Below are positions 8,522 through 17,386 of a stretch of 54,244 nt of DNA, piece after piece. Source of the DNA: Acidocella sp. (GTDB lineage: Bacteria > Pseudomonadota > Alphaproteobacteria > Acetobacterales > Acetobacteraceae); contig JAMFRU010000003.1 of the NCBI GenBank assembly GCA_026224875.1, positions 1 through 54,244 of the forward strand. Reading direction: 5' to 3'. The notes under the pieces were generated by a model. The model did not search any database, had not been told where the DNA came from, and worked only from the letters and a program-made list of their open reading frames with translations. How positions within the stretch are numbered: the first letter of the stretch is position 1; every line of letters starts with the position of its first letter. The translations under genes were made by a program, and so were the position numbers.

Positions 8522-9310
8522 TCAGCTCAGATTTTTCGCCTTATCCCGGTGGTGCCGCACCGCCAAAGCAATCAACTCCGCCTTGGCATTCAGCAGGTCA
8601 TCGATATACGCCTGCACATCGGGCACGCCGATATCGCGCAGATTGGTGAAAAAAATTGGGTTGGTGGTAATCGTCGCCAACCGCTCGAAGCCGGTTGTGA
8701 GCACCGTGGCACTATTGCCGGCCGGCGAATTCATCGGCTCCAGCACCCCATCCATCTGCAAAATCAGCAGCTCGATCAGCGGCCGCGATACACGGTTGCG
8801 ATAGTGCAGAAACCGCGCATCTCCCGCATCCTCAAAACTGTTGCGCAGATGCAGAATACGAGAATTCCGGCGCCAGAACTGGTAATGCGCCCGTATAAAC
8901 CCTTGCGCGCCCGCCCCCAGCCCGTCATCGGGCCAGCGCGCCCGCAACCGGTCAACAAATGCCGAATCCGCGCAATCCATCACCCGCGTCAGCACCGCCA
9001 GCACCAGATCCCCAAGGTTGGGAAAATACAGATACAACGTCGTCATGCCCACGGAGGCGTCGCGCGCCACGCTGGTCAACGTTACCGGCGCATCTTTCGA
9101 GGAGGCTTCGATGAGCCGTAATGCGGTGACGAGAATCCGCTCCCTGGTCTCCTGCCCCTTACGGCCCAGGCGTTGGCCCAGCAGGTTATAGCCGCCCGCC
9201 ATCGCGGCAGATGACCCGGCCTGCTGCACAGACGGCTGGAGCTCGCTTACCACAGTGGGGATTGTTTCGCTCCGCACCAAATCAACGCACCGTCCATATT
9301 TATAGTTCAC
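8522..9310 (-). CDS. TetR family transcriptional regulator
   Basis: The full open frame is 262 residues. The helix-turn-helix domain is at about 50-100: RERILVTALRLIE, then VTLTSVARDASVGMTTLYLYFPN, the typical TetR recognition-helix segment. The C-terminal part is an unclassified ligand domain. The start is uncertain. GTG at 9310 has no clear ribosome binding site, and an ATG at 9202 would give 226 residues with the usual short N-terminal arm. It is placed between an amidohydrolase and an aldehyde dehydrogenase and probably represses one or both. Confidence 0.85.
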   Translation of the reverse strand: MNYKYGRCVDLVRSETIPTVVSELQPSVQQAGSSAAMAGGYNLLGQRLGRKGQETRERILVTALRLIEASSKDAPVTLTSVARDASVGMTTLYLYFPNLGDLVLAVLTRVMDCADSAFVDRLRARWPDDGLGAGAQGFIRAHYQFWRRNSRILHLRNSFEDAGDARFLHYRNRVSRPLIELLILQMDGVLEPMNSPAGNSATVLTTGFERLATITTNPIFFTNLRDIGVPDVQAYIDDLLNAKAELIALAVRHHRDKAKNLS

Positions 9311-9355
9311 ACAAACGGACGGGGCCGGCGCGCATAACGCGCCAGCCCGCCCAGT

Positions 9356-10819
9356 CTACACCCCTTCGGCAATGGCCTTGGTTTCGAGATATTCGTCGAA
9401 TCCTTCCATGCCCCATTCCTTGCCCACACCGCTCTGCTTGTACCCGCCGAACGGCAGATCCACGGCAATCGAGGCACCAAGGTTCACACCAATCGTGCCG
9501 GTGCGGATACGCCTGGCGATACGATTAGCCCGCGCCGAATCAGCCGAGACCACCATGCCGGAGAGGCCGTAATCGCTGTCATTGGCGATGCGGATGGCAT
9601 CCTCATCATCCTCGAACGGAATGATCACGCCGACGGGCCCGAAAATCTCTTCCCGCGCGATCTTCATATCGTTGGTCACGTCCACGAAGAAGGTCGGCTC
9701 CACGAAGAAACCGGTGCCCTTGTTGGTGGCGGCCTTGCCGCCCGCGATCAGCCGCGCACCCTCGGCCTTGCCGGATTCAATATAACCCAGCACGCGCTCA
9801 CGCTGCCTGGCCGAAATCAACGGCCCCATCATCTGGCCGGGTTCCGTGGGATTGCCCCATTTATCGCCGTAACCGGCATAGGCGGCTTCGAGAATCGCCA
9901 CCGCCTCGGCGTAACGGCTTTTGGGCACCAGCAAGCGTGTCAGCGTGGCACAACCCTGCCCGGCATGCGGGGTGACCATGCCCATCGCCACGGCCTGGGC
10001 GAAATTCGGTGCATCCTCCAGCACGATGAGTGCGGACTTGCCGCCCAGCTCCAGGAACAGGCGCTTGAGCGTCGGCGCCCCCTTTTCCATGATGCGCTTG
10101 CCCACGCCGGTGGAGCCGGTGAAGGAGATCAGATCCACGCGCGGATCGGTCACCAGCATCTCGCCGGTCGCAACCGGGTCGGCACTCGTCACCACATTCA
10201 GCACACCCGGCGGAAAGCCGATCTCAGCCGCCAACTCACCCCAGATGGCGCTGATAAGAGGTGTGTCGGGGGCCGGCTTCACAATCACGGTGCAGCCCGC
10301 CAGCAGTGCCGGGATCACCTTGCCCACGGTGATGTAGAGCGGCACGTTCCACGGGGTGATCACACCGACCACACCCGCCGCTTCCTTCACCAGCGTGCGC
10401 CGGCTCATGCCGATCCAGCCGGGCTTGTCGCCCATCGATTTTTCCCATTCGATCTCATCGAAAATCTTCAGCAGCTCATCGATGAAGCTGAGCGGCATGC
10501 CGACCTGCGGCCCCATCACGAAGCCCTGCGCGGCACCCACCTCATGCTGTGCATAGGCGGCCAGTTTTTCCTGATTGGCCTTGAGCTTGTTGCCCAGTTT
10601 CACAACCAGTTCGCGGCGCAGGCTCTTGTTGGTGGACCAGTCAGTCTCATCGAACGCCCTGCGGGCGGCGGCAATCGCCTCTTCCATATCGGCCACCGAG
10701 CCATCCGCGACCCGGGCGATCGGCTCGGCCGTCCATGGGCTGACATCCTCATAGGTCGCACCACCTTCGGCCGCGCGCAATTTGCCGTTAATATAAAGCT
10801 TGGATTCGGGGAACATCAT
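9356..10819 (-). CDS. NAD(P)-dependent aldehyde dehydrogenase
   Basis: This 487-residue member of the aldehyde dehydrogenase superfamily oxidises an aldehyde to the acid. The catalytic cysteine is Cys290 in GQGCATLTR, the general-base glutamate is Glu257 in LELGGK, and the coenzyme loop is FTGSTGVGK. Length and motifs are complete. AGAGGAAA precedes two consecutive ATG codons, so the start is 10819 or 10816. An SDR lies just upstream on the same strand (46-base gap), suggesting an alcohol to aldehyde to acid pair. The substrate is unknown. Confidence 0.93.
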   Translation of the reverse strand: MMFPESKLYINGKLRAAEGGATYEDVSPWTAEPIARVADGSVADMEEAIAAARRAFDETDWSTNKSLRRELVVKLGNKLKANQEKLAAYAQHEVGAAQGFVMGPQVGMPLSFIDELLKIFDEIEWEKSMGDKPGWIGMSRRTLVKEAAGVVGVITPWNVPLYITVGKVIPALLAGCTVIVKPAPDTPLISAIWGELAAEIGFPPGVLNVVTSADPVATGEMLVTDPRVDLISFTGSTGVGKRIMEKGAPTLKRLFLELGGKSALIVLEDAPNFAQAVAMGMVTPHAGQGCATLTRLLVPKSRYAEAVAILEAAYAGYGDKWGNPTEPGQMMGPLISARQRERVLGYIESGKAEGARLIAGGKAATNKGTGFFVEPTFFVDVTNDMKIAREEIFGPVGVIIPFEDDEDAIRIANDSDYGLSGMVVSADSARANRIARRIRTGTIGVNLGASIAVDLPFGGYKQSGVGKEWGMEGFDEYLETKAIAEGV

Positions 10820-10864
10820 GGTGAATTTTCCTCTTAATTATGGATCGATCGGGCTCTGCGGCCC

Positions 10865-11632
10865 TTATCGCGGCGGCATGGGGGGCAATACGCCCGCCCT
10901 TGACTGGAACGTAACAGTACCGACATGGACGTCTTCCGGCAGATCGATCAGTGTGCGGAATATGTTCAGCGTCGATTGATACTGGGTGATGCCGCGCGCT
11001 TGCAGGTTCATCCCGCGCCGCATCGCCTCCATGCCAAAACGCTGCGCCGCGGCAGGCTCCATCTCCAGTGACATGCCGGGCCCCATCATCTGGCCAGCCC
11101 GCACCACGGTCACGCGAATGCCCTTGTCTTCCAACTCGAGATGCAGATGATGGGCAAAGTTCTCTACGCCAGCCTTAGTGGCCTGGTAGACGCCTAGATG
11201 CGGGAACGGCAGCGCGATCGATTCGGAGCTGATGTTGATGATATGGCCGCCGCGATTGAGCATGGGAATGGCCGAGCGCGCGCATAAAATGGGCCCGGCA
11301 AGATTGGCCAGCACGGCCGACATGATCTGATCATCCGTTGCCTCTTCAATCGTGAAGGGCTGGAAGATGGCGGCATTGTTGATCAGCACGTCGATCTTCG
11401 GGAATTTCGCGGCAATGGTCTCAAACGCGGCGCGTACCGAGGACGGCACGCCGACATCGCAGGCAACCGGCGTGGCGCGCTCGCCGATGGCCGCGGCAAC
11501 CTCCTGCACCTTGTCGAACTTGCGCCCGAGCAGCACGACCTCATCGCCGCCTCCGGCGAAAAACTGCGCCAGTGCCCGCCCCAGCCCGCCATTGGCACCT
11601 GTAATCGCTATCACCTTGCCGGCCATTGTCAT
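10865..11632 (-). CDS. SDR family oxidoreductase
   Basis: This classical SDR of about 255 residues has TGANGGLG near the N-terminus, NNAA in place of NNAG, serines in HIINISSES and the active-site YQATK. GTG (11638) and two ATGs (11632, 11626) are all possible starts; none has a clear ribosome binding site, although GAGTGGGG sits near all of them. It lies directly upstream of the aldehyde dehydrogenase on the same strand and probably shares its transcript. A divergent IclR gene lies upstream. Confidence 0.86.
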   Translation of the reverse strand: MTMAGKVIAITGANGGLGRALAQFFAGGGDEVVLLGRKFDKVQEVAAAIGERATPVACDVGVPSSVRAAFETIAAKFPKIDVLINNAAIFQPFTIEEATDDQIMSAVLANLAGPILCARSAIPMLNRGGHIINISSESIALPFPHLGVYQATKAGVENFAHHLHLELEDKGIRVTVVRAGQMMGPGMSLEMEPAAAQRFGMEAMRRGMNLQARGITQYQSTLNIFRTLIDLPEDVHVGTVTFQSRAGVLPPMPPR

Positions 11633-11856
11633 CCCCACTCGCGTTTTTCGTGCCGCACAGATGACATCGACATGCCTGCTGCCGCAATGCTCAGCCCATC
11701 GTGGCAGCGATACCTAATTAAGATGCTGGACCTTGGCTCCGTTGGTCAAAATCGCTCCGGCGATCCGGCCCGTTAAACCTCAGCAATCCTGCCACGGCGC
11801 AAAAAACAGAGACCCTGTCACTTTTCTATTGACTACCTTCTGAGCAAGGCAGATGG

Positions 11857-11869
11857 TGTACCCCATACA
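11857..11869. promoter_or_regulatory. TGTA-N5-TACA palindrome, candidate operator
   Basis: An inverted repeat TGTACCCCATACA lies 22 bases before the IclR start codon, in the divergent region between the IclR gene and the SDR/aldehyde dehydrogenase unit. It could be the IclR binding site. The repeat is short. Confidence 0.3.
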
Positions 11870-11890
11870 AAAGCCGGGGAGAAGACGGTT

Positions 11891-12694
11891 ATGGCCAATG
11901 CGCTTGAACCGAATAAAGCCAAAATCGCGAAACGTGTTATCGAAGTATTTGAATTTTTTGATGAAAATAACCAGCAGGCAACGGTGATGGATATTGTCCG
12001 CCGCTACGGCCGGCCGCAATCGAGCACCTCCGAGCTGCTCGCCACGCTGGTCGAGATGGGGTTGCTCTATAAGGATTCCCGCTCGCGCTATTATTCGCCT
12101 ACCCCACGCCTCGCGGCTTTGGGCATCTCGGCCCAGCCCGAGATCATCCGCAACGGCCATCTCTTCGCCTTCATGGACCGCCTGGCCCAGACCACCCGCA
12201 ACAGCGTGGCCCTGTTCGGCATGGTCGGCACAAATGTGCAAATTTTTCGGCTCTCGCCCGGCCCGGAGCCCAGCTTACGTGAGATAGGTTACGGCGCCTG
12301 CGAGCAGCTTTCCGCCAGCGCCGCCGGGCTATTGCTGCTCTCCACAATGCCGGCCGAGCAGGCCAGCCGCATCCTCTGGCGCCTTAACGCCGAAGCCCCG
12401 GCGGAGGAAAAATTCAACCCGGTGGAAACCCGCGAACATGTCGCCAGCCTGCGCCGCCAGGGCCACGCCATGGGCCAAGCCGGGTTCGTTGCCGGCGTGC
12501 AGATGGTCGCCACCCTGCTGCCCCGCGCCAGCACCGAACGCCCGCTCGCTCTGGGCATGATGTACCCAGCCGCCGCCACAATCGACACCGAGGCACTGCT
12601 CGCCACGATGAACCACGGCATCGCCCAATGCGGCGCGCAGGGCGAGGCGGTTTACCCCGCGACAGCAGCGGCGCCGTTTATGATGGCCGTTTGA
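11891..12694 (+). CDS. IclR-like transcriptional regulator
   Basis: This 267-residue protein has an N-terminal winged helix-turn-helix at about 10-75, with the pattern ATVMDIVRRYGRPQSSTSELLATLVEMGLLYKD (in part) ending in a short wing, RSRYYSPTPRLAALG. The C-terminal two thirds resemble an IclR effector domain, with LFAFMDRLAQTTRNSVALFG. The start has GGGGAG ten bases upstream. It is divergent from the SDR/aldehyde dehydrogenase pair and is the likely regulator of that pair or of itself. The N-terminal part is AT-richer than the rest. Confidence 0.82.
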   Translation: MANALEPNKAKIAKRVIEVFEFFDENNQQATVMDIVRRYGRPQSSTSELLATLVEMGLLYKDSRSRYYSPTPRLAALGISAQPEIIRNGHLFAFMDRLAQTTRNSVALFGMVGTNVQIFRLSPGPEPSLREIGYGACEQLSASAAGLLLLSTMPAEQASRILWRLNAEAPAEEKFNPVETREHVASLRRQGHAMGQAGFVAGVQMVATLLPRASTERPLALGMMYPAAATIDTEALLATMNHGIAQCGAQGEAVYPATAAAPFMMAV

Positions 12695-12709
12695 GACAAA
12701 AGCGGCTGC

Positions 12710-13756
12710 TTATACCTTCAATCTCTTCGCCATTTCCTTTGGATCCGGCATCGGGTAGCGGCCCATCTTGCCTGTGCTGAGCGAGCAGCAGGACATTTTG
12801 AGGCGTGTGAAATCCTCGTACCATTCGAGATCATCGGCGGAGATGCCGGTGACCTCGCGCCATAGCGCGATTGTTTCCTCGGCTGTGCCCATGCCGGTGA
12901 GGTAGGGGCGAGTTGGGGTGGCGGAGTGCCAGGCATCGGAGAGCACCAGCCACCAGGCGAGGTCGTGCAGTGCGCCGCCGAGCGAGGGCTGCTCCCAGTC
13001 CATTACCGCAACCACATCGAAGTTTTCGTCGAACATCATGTTGCCTAGCCGCGCATCGCCCCATACCAGGCCGGGCGGCTGGTTTTTCGGCCAGAGTTTT
13101 GCGAGCCGGTCCATGGCTTTGTTCAGCACGGGGGTAAAAGCCTCGCCGCCGGCCCAGGCGATGAAGCGCTGGTATTTATCCCATTCCTGCGGGAGCCCCT
13201 CGCGCGCATCGGGCTTTGTGCCGGCCAGAAACCCGAGCCCGCTACGCGGCACGGCCTGAATGGCGGCCAATTGGCGCACGCCGGCCTCCCACATGGTGGC
13301 GCGTTGCGCCGGTGTTGCCTCGGCTACCCAGCCGACATCGCGATAGGGCGGAATGCTGACGGGCACGCGGCCCCGCTTTTTCTCCATCACGAAGAAGGGC
13401 GCGCCCAGGAGATCGGAGGTTTCCTCCAGCCATAACGGCTCGGCCACCCGCACCCGCCCGTCCGCGTGTAGCAGGGACATCAGCCGGCGTTGCTCATCGA
13501 ACAATGTGTCGGGGAACACCAGCTGGCGGGTCGGCTTGATGCGCACCACGCAGCCGCGCTCATGGCGCGCGCCGGCAGCATGCCAGCTGACATCGAACAG
13601 GATGGTTTCATGAGATTGCCCGGCACCGCTTGGGTATTTGAGATTGCTGATGCGGATATCGCTGGCGCTCTCCAGCCGGGGTTGCAGCCATTCCGTTAGC
13701 TGGCGTGCCAGAATGTCGAGATCCCTCGTCTCAGGCGCTACGATCACATCGGACAT
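12710..13756 (-). CDS. Aminoglycoside-phosphotransferase-fold kinase-like protein
   Basis: This 348-residue APH/ACAD10-type phosphotransferase has the Brenner motif as WGDARLGNMMFD, in which the usual first histidine is replaced by Trp, followed by VVAVMDWEQPSLG carrying the metal-binding Asp. Homologues often sit beside acyl-CoA dehydrogenase and beta-oxidation genes and may phosphorylate hydroxyacyl substrates; the role here is inference. AAGGAG lies six bases before the ATG. Its promoter (13798-13826) overlaps the tandem operator described at 13772. A second phosphotransferase at 19043 carries a similar upstream operator. Confidence 0.86.
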   Translation of the reverse strand: MSDVIVAPETRDLDILARQLTEWLQPRLESASDIRISNLKYPSGAGQSHETILFDVSWHAAGARHERGCVVRIKPTRQLVFPDTLFDEQRRLMSLLHADGRVRVAEPLWLEETSDLLGAPFFVMEKKRGRVPVSIPPYRDVGWVAEATPAQRATMWEAGVRQLAAIQAVPRSGLGFLAGTKPDAREGLPQEWDKYQRFIAWAGGEAFTPVLNKAMDRLAKLWPKNQPPGLVWGDARLGNMMFDENFDVVAVMDWEQPSLGGALHDLAWWLVLSDAWHSATPTRPYLTGMGTAEETIALWREVTGISADDLEWYEDFTRLKMSCCSLSTGKMGRYPMPDPKEMAKRLKV

Positions 13757-13771
13757 TTTCGCTCCTTATTT

Positions 13772-13805
13772 TTCTAAATATCGAATTATTTTTCCGATAA
13801 ATAGG
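13772..13805. promoter_or_regulatory. Tandem operator A (TTCTAAATATCGAA type)
   Basis: TTCTAAATATCGAA at 13772-13785 is followed 20 bp further by the divergent copy TTCCGATAAATAGG at 13792-13805. The second copy covers the -10 box of the phosphotransferase promoter and the first covers the expected transcription start. This is the position expected of a repressor site. Confidence 0.6.
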
Positions 13806-13826
13806 TCAGAGCAATGCCCAAGTCAA
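13798..13826 (-). promoter_or_regulatory. Sigma-70-like promoter of the phosphotransferase gene
   Basis: On the minus strand TTGACT (13821-13826), 17 bases, then TATTTA (13798-13803). The start codon lies about 40 bases downstream, with AAGGAG between. Confidence 0.65.
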
Positions 13827-13840
13827 CGAAACAGCGCCAC

Positions 13841-14701
13841 TTAAGAGGGGGAGCGCGATTGGCCGGTGATAAAGGTGGAAATCCGCGCACAGGCGCTGGT
13901 TAAGCGCTGGGCGATGCGTTTGATCTCGGTACCTTGCGTTACGCCGGTAAAGCCCGACAGGCCGAGCACAAAGGCAATCTGCCCGCGTAACTCAAACACC
14001 GGGGCGATGATGCTGATGAGCGGGTAATCCACCCCATCCTCAAGCTTGGGCAGAAGAACCGCTGGAAATATCGAGCTTTCCTCACGGAACACCTGCTCCG
14101 GCGGCCGCTCGGCACCAACCGCGCGCGGGTTGCGGGTGTGCACCGAGTAACCATGTTCACGCAGAAAACGCATGCCCTGCAGCATGGATTCGCGATGCTC
14201 CGGCGTGGCCGGCGGTTCGGCCGCATCGAGCCAGGCCTTCGCCTCGGCTTCCGGCCGCCAGGCGTAAAAAATTGAGCCGAAGGGGGCGCGCAATTTGAGC
14301 CGCGCGCCGGTTGGGGTGGACCAGCCGACATGCGAGGCGGAGGCTGCCCGGTCGCGCACGACGATATCCTCGCCCTCGCGGAAATAGGCGGCGCAGAACA
14401 CGTCGAACTCATCGGCCAGCGCGCGCATCTCGGGCTGCGCTACCTGCAGTGGCGAGGCGTGCTGCAGCGCGATCCGGCCGATTGAGGCCAGGGACGGGCC
14501 GAGCATGTAATTCTTGTCGCTGGTGCGGTACAAATACCCCACATCCACCAGCCCAGTCAGCAAGGCATGGCATGTGGCGCGGCTCAGCCTCAGCGCCTTC
14601 ACCAGATCGGTCAGGGTGAACGCCTGACCAGGGTGATCGACGATAAAATTGAGGATAGCGGCCACGCGCTGGACGCCGGGAGAAGATCTTGCCATGCCCA
14701 T
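13841..14701 (-). CDS. IclR family transcriptional regulator
   Basis: This 286-residue IclR regulator has an N-terminal winged helix-turn-helix at about 8-70 (VQRVAAILNFI, then FTLTDLVKALRLSRATCHALLTGL and a wing, YLYRTSDKNYMLG) and a C-terminal effector domain (EMRALADEFDVFCAAYFREG and following). No ribosome binding site precedes ATG 14701 or ATG 14695. A copy of the recurring operator ends two bases before the ATG, and a promoter-like pair (14704-14732) would start transcription at about the second codon, so initiation may be leaderless from 14695. It is divergent from the CoA-transferase gene and is the best candidate for the regulator that reads the TTCTAAATATCGAA elements. Confidence 0.9.
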   Translation of the reverse strand: MGMARSSPGVQRVAAILNFIVDHPGQAFTLTDLVKALRLSRATCHALLTGLVDVGYLYRTSDKNYMLGPSLASIGRIALQHASPLQVAQPEMRALADEFDVFCAAYFREGEDIVVRDRAASASHVGWSTPTGARLKLRAPFGSIFYAWRPEAEAKAWLDAAEPPATPEHRESMLQGMRFLREHGYSVHTRNPRAVGAERPPEQVFREESSIFPAVLLPKLEDGVDYPLISIIAPVFELRGQIAFVLGLSGFTGVTQGTEIKRIAQRLTSACARISTFITGQSRSPS

Positions 14702-14702
14702 A

Positions 14703-14716
14703 TTCGATATTTCGAA
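14703..14716 (-). promoter_or_regulatory. Operator B at the IclR start codon
   Basis: On the minus strand it reads TTCGAAATATCGAA, one base different from TTCTAAATATCGAA of sites A and D. It overlaps the weak -10 box of the IclR gene and touches its start codon, a position suited to autoregulation. No second copy is seen 20 bp away. Confidence 0.55.
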
Positions 14717-14732
14717 TTGTGGCGGCGGTCAA
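14704..14732 (-). promoter_or_regulatory. Possible promoter of the IclR gene
   Basis: On the minus strand TTGACC (14727-14732), 17 bases, then TATCGA (14704-14709). The -10 match is weak. If used, the transcript would start within the first codons, giving a leaderless message. Confidence 0.4.
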
Positions 14733-14747
14733 TAGCGATGCTGAACC

Positions 14748-14790
14748 TTGACCAGGTTCGATATTGCGTTAAAAAAGTCGAAATAGAGAA
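14748..14790 (+). promoter_or_regulatory. Promoter and tandem operator C of the CoA-transferase gene
   Basis: TTGACC (14748-14753), 16 bases, then TAAAAA (14770-14775). Two operator copies in reverse orientation, 14757-14770 (TTCGATATTGCGTT) and 14777-14790 (GTCGAAATAGAGAA), are 20 bp apart. One fills the spacer and the other covers the start site. This is the same geometry as at site D. Confidence 0.55.
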
Positions 14791-14834
14791 TTTTAGGAAG
14801 GATCGTACCTTCCCAGCACGGAGGTCACGCGCTC

Positions 14835-16049
14835 ATGAACAGGCCGCTCGAAGGGATCAAAATTGTCGAGGTCGCCATGTGGGCTTTCGTGCCCGCCTGC
14901 GGCGGCATCCTCTCTGATATGGGGGCGGATGTGATCAAGATCGAACCGCCCACGGGCGACCCGCTGCGCGGCCTGCAAATTGGCGGCATGGCCACTAGCA
15001 ACCATGGTTTTGATCTCTCCTGGGAGAATTATAACCGCGGCAAGCGCAGCATCACGCTCGACCTCAAACAACCCGAAGGCGTGGCGGTGCTCTACAAGCT
15101 CCTTGCGGATGCGGATGTATTCCTCACCAACCTGCTCCCCGCCGCGCGGCAAAAAATGCGGATCGATGTGGAGGATATTCGCACCCAGTTCCCCAGCATT
15201 ATCTATGCGTTGGGCAGCGGGCTTGGCCGGCAGGGGCCGGAAGCCGCGAAAGGCGGGTATGATTCCATCACCTTCTGGGCTCGTGGCGGTGTTGCCTCCT
15301 CTATTACCCCGGAGGATGAGGAGTTCCCCTACGGCCAGCCGGGTGCTGCCTTCGGCGATTGCGCCAGTGCGGCGATGCTGGCCGGCGGCGTGGCCGCCGC
15401 CCTTGCCCAGCGGGCCATGACGGGCAAGGCCTCGGTGGTTGATGTCTCGCTGCTCGGCGCCAGCATGTGGCTGCTCCAGCGCGGCATCACCCAGGCCACG
15501 ATCGACAATGTTGCCCGCCTGCCCCGGCCCCGGCGCGATGAAGTCTCCAACCCGCTGGTGAACACCTACCGCACCAGCGACGGGCGGCATGTGGCACTCT
15601 GCATGTTGCAGGGACAGCGCTACTGGGCAGGTTTCTGCGAGGCTGCGGGTGCGGACGATCTCGCCGCCGATCCGCGCTTCACCACCGCGGCCTTGCGCGC
15701 CAAAAACATCACCGCCTGCACCGCCGCACTGGATTCTCTGTTCGCCGGCAAAACCCTTAGCTCATGGCGCGGCATTCTGGCCCGGCAGGAAGGCCAATGG
15801 GATGCCGTGCAGCATGTCGGCGAGCTGAAGGATGACGGCCAGGTGCTGGCCAATCATTATCTCCAACCCGTGGAGCACGGTGACGGCCGCCGGCTCGACA
15901 TGGTGAGTGTGCCCATGCAGTTCGACGGCACGGCTTTGCCCTCTCGCCCCGCACCCGCGCTGGGGGCGGATAGCGAGGCGATATTGACCAGCCTGGGGTA
16001 TGACGAGCAGGGTATTATTGATCTTAAGATCGCTGGGGTGGTTTTTTAG
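14835..16049 (+). CDS. Family III CoA-transferase (CaiB/BaiF type)
   Basis: This 404-residue CoA-transferase transfers CoA between acyl-CoA and a free acid through an aspartyl-CoA thioester. The N-terminal signature ADVIKIEPPTGDPLRG (31-46), the segment ENYNRGKRSITLDLK (64-78) and the candidate nucleophile Asp175 in AFGDCASAA are all present. Length is normal. GGAGG precedes the ATG at somewhat long spacing. It is divergent from the IclR gene and driven by a promoter carrying two copies of the shared operator. It probably activates the pathway acid to its CoA ester. A second, broken CoA-transferase lies at 25242. Confidence 0.92.
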   Translation: MNRPLEGIKIVEVAMWAFVPACGGILSDMGADVIKIEPPTGDPLRGLQIGGMATSNHGFDLSWENYNRGKRSITLDLKQPEGVAVLYKLLADADVFLTNLLPAARQKMRIDVEDIRTQFPSIIYALGSGLGRQGPEAAKGGYDSITFWARGGVASSITPEDEEFPYGQPGAAFGDCASAAMLAGGVAAALAQRAMTGKASVVDVSLLGASMWLLQRGITQATIDNVARLPRPRRDEVSNPLVNTYRTSDGRHVALCMLQGQRYWAGFCEAAGADDLAADPRFTTAALRAKNITACTAALDSLFAGKTLSSWRGILARQEGQWDAVQHVGELKDDGQVLANHYLQPVEHGDGRRLDMVSVPMQFDGTALPSRPAPALGADSEAILTSLGYDEQGIIDLKIAGVVF

Positions 16050-16073
16050 TAAAAAAAGCAGCGCAAAAAACTT

Positions 16074-17276
16074 TTAACTTACAGAAAACACACGCTGGGC
16101 GCGGCCGCCTACGATCTCTCTGATCTCTTCTGCCGGCACGCCCGCGAAATCGCGCGCGATGACCTCATGTGAGTTGGGGAAACTTGTTTCGGAATGCGGG
16201 TAGTCGGATGACCACATGATGTTCTTGCCACCCGGCTCGTTACGGCACATCACGCCGATGCGGTCGTTGATGAAGGAGCCGTAGATATTCTGGTCCATGT
16301 AGAAACTCGGCGGCTGGGTCAGCACACTCTCCGTCCAGTAACGCTGCTTTTCCCACACGCGGTCCATATATTCCGCCATCCAGGCAAACCAGCCCACGCC
16401 GCTTTCCGCACTCACAAAGCGCAGTTTGGGAAAACGCTGGAACACGCCGCCATAAATCAGAATGTTCACCGGCTCCGCCATCGCCAGTTTGCTCATCGAC
16501 ATATCGGGCAGAAAATGTTTTTTCTCACCGAAGCGCGGCACGCGGCCACCTAGATGAATGGTGACCGTGAGATCGAGATCGCTGATTTCCGCCCAGAGCC
16601 GGTCGAATTCCGGGTCCGCGTAGCTTCTGTCGGAGGAGGGATTACCGGTGAGTGCCGCCCCCTGCCCCGCCGTAATGGCCGCTACCCGCGCCGTGGTGGT
16701 CACGCCATCGCTCTCCTGCGGGAAGGCCGGGATGTTGACGTTGCGGAAACCGAGTGCGGCGGCATTGCGCAGCAAACCTAAAGTCTCGTCGATATCGCGC
16801 ATCGGCAGATAGGCGACACCGGCCAGGCGCTTGCGGTCGGCAGCGCAAAAATCATGCAGCCAGCGATTATACGCCTCGAAACTGGCAATATAGAGCTCGC
16901 TGTTCATGGTGCCGAGCGGCCCGCCGCCGTAGATTACCGCGGCATCAATGCCATCGTGATCCATATCGGCCAGGCGCTGCGCCGGTAGCCAGGCTTCCCG
17001 CATTTCCGACAATTTGCCGGTCATTTTGAAATCTTTGCCCGCCCTTCCGGCCTGATTGCCGATCATCCGCAGGGGGCGTTTTTTTCCTTCGAAGACGATC
17101 CAGTCATGCTCCTCCCCGGGCTCGATGTAAGGGGCGAGCTCGCGCAGATGCGCGGGTAGATATTCGCGCCACATGTCATGCGGCGGGTCGAGATGCGCAT
17201 CGGCATCGATCAAGCGAAGGCCTGCCGGAAGTTTCAATCCGGGCCGCGCTGCGAGCGAAATATCATCGGGCGCCAT
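16074..17276 (-). CDS. PF04909-type amidohydrolase, paralogue
   Basis: This 400-residue metal-dependent hydrolase of the amidohydrolase-2 family has the N-terminal metal motif as LIDADAHLDPPHD (about 22-34) and the C-terminal signature SSDYPHSETSFPNS. It shares architecture with the protein at 6881-8194, so the two may act on successive or alternative intermediates. AGGAGG gives a well-supported start. It converges on the CoA-transferase gene with only 24 bases between. Its promoter carries operator D. Confidence 0.88.
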   Translation of the reverse strand: MAPDDISLAARPGLKLPAGLRLIDADAHLDPPHDMWREYLPAHLRELAPYIEPGEEHDWIVFEGKKRPLRMIGNQAGRAGKDFKMTGKLSEMREAWLPAQRLADMDHDGIDAAVIYGGGPLGTMNSELYIASFEAYNRWLHDFCAADRKRLAGVAYLPMRDIDETLGLLRNAAALGFRNVNIPAFPQESDGVTTTARVAAITAGQGAALTGNPSSDRSYADPEFDRLWAEISDLDLTVTIHLGGRVPRFGEKKHFLPDMSMSKLAMAEPVNILIYGGVFQRFPKLRFVSAESGVGWFAWMAEYMDRVWEKQRYWTESVLTQPPSFYMDQNIYGSFINDRIGVMCRNEPGGKNIMWSSDYPHSETSFPNSHEVIARDFAGVPAEEIREIVGGRAQRVFSVS

Positions 17277-17300
17277 AGTTTCCTCCTATGAGTTCATATA

Positions 17301-17344
17301 TTCTAAATATCGAACTATTTTATCTAATTACGAACAAAAGTCAA
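17301..17344 (-). promoter_or_regulatory. Promoter and tandem operator D of the amidohydrolase gene
   Basis: On the minus strand TTGACT (17339-17344), 16 bases, then TAAAAT (17317-17322). Plus-strand copies TTCTAAATATCGAAC (17301-17315) and TCTAATTACGAAC (17323-17335) have their CGAAC cores exactly 20 bp apart, one in the spacer and one at the start site. Confidence 0.65.
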
Positions 17345-17386
17345 GGTCGCTGCCGGGGCGCCCTCGTGGACAAGCCGGTTTAAATT

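Noticed and set aside
11829-11857. TTGACT upstream of the IclR gene at 11891 as a promoter
   Set aside because: No acceptable -10 box is found at 16-18 bases from this -35-like hexamer.
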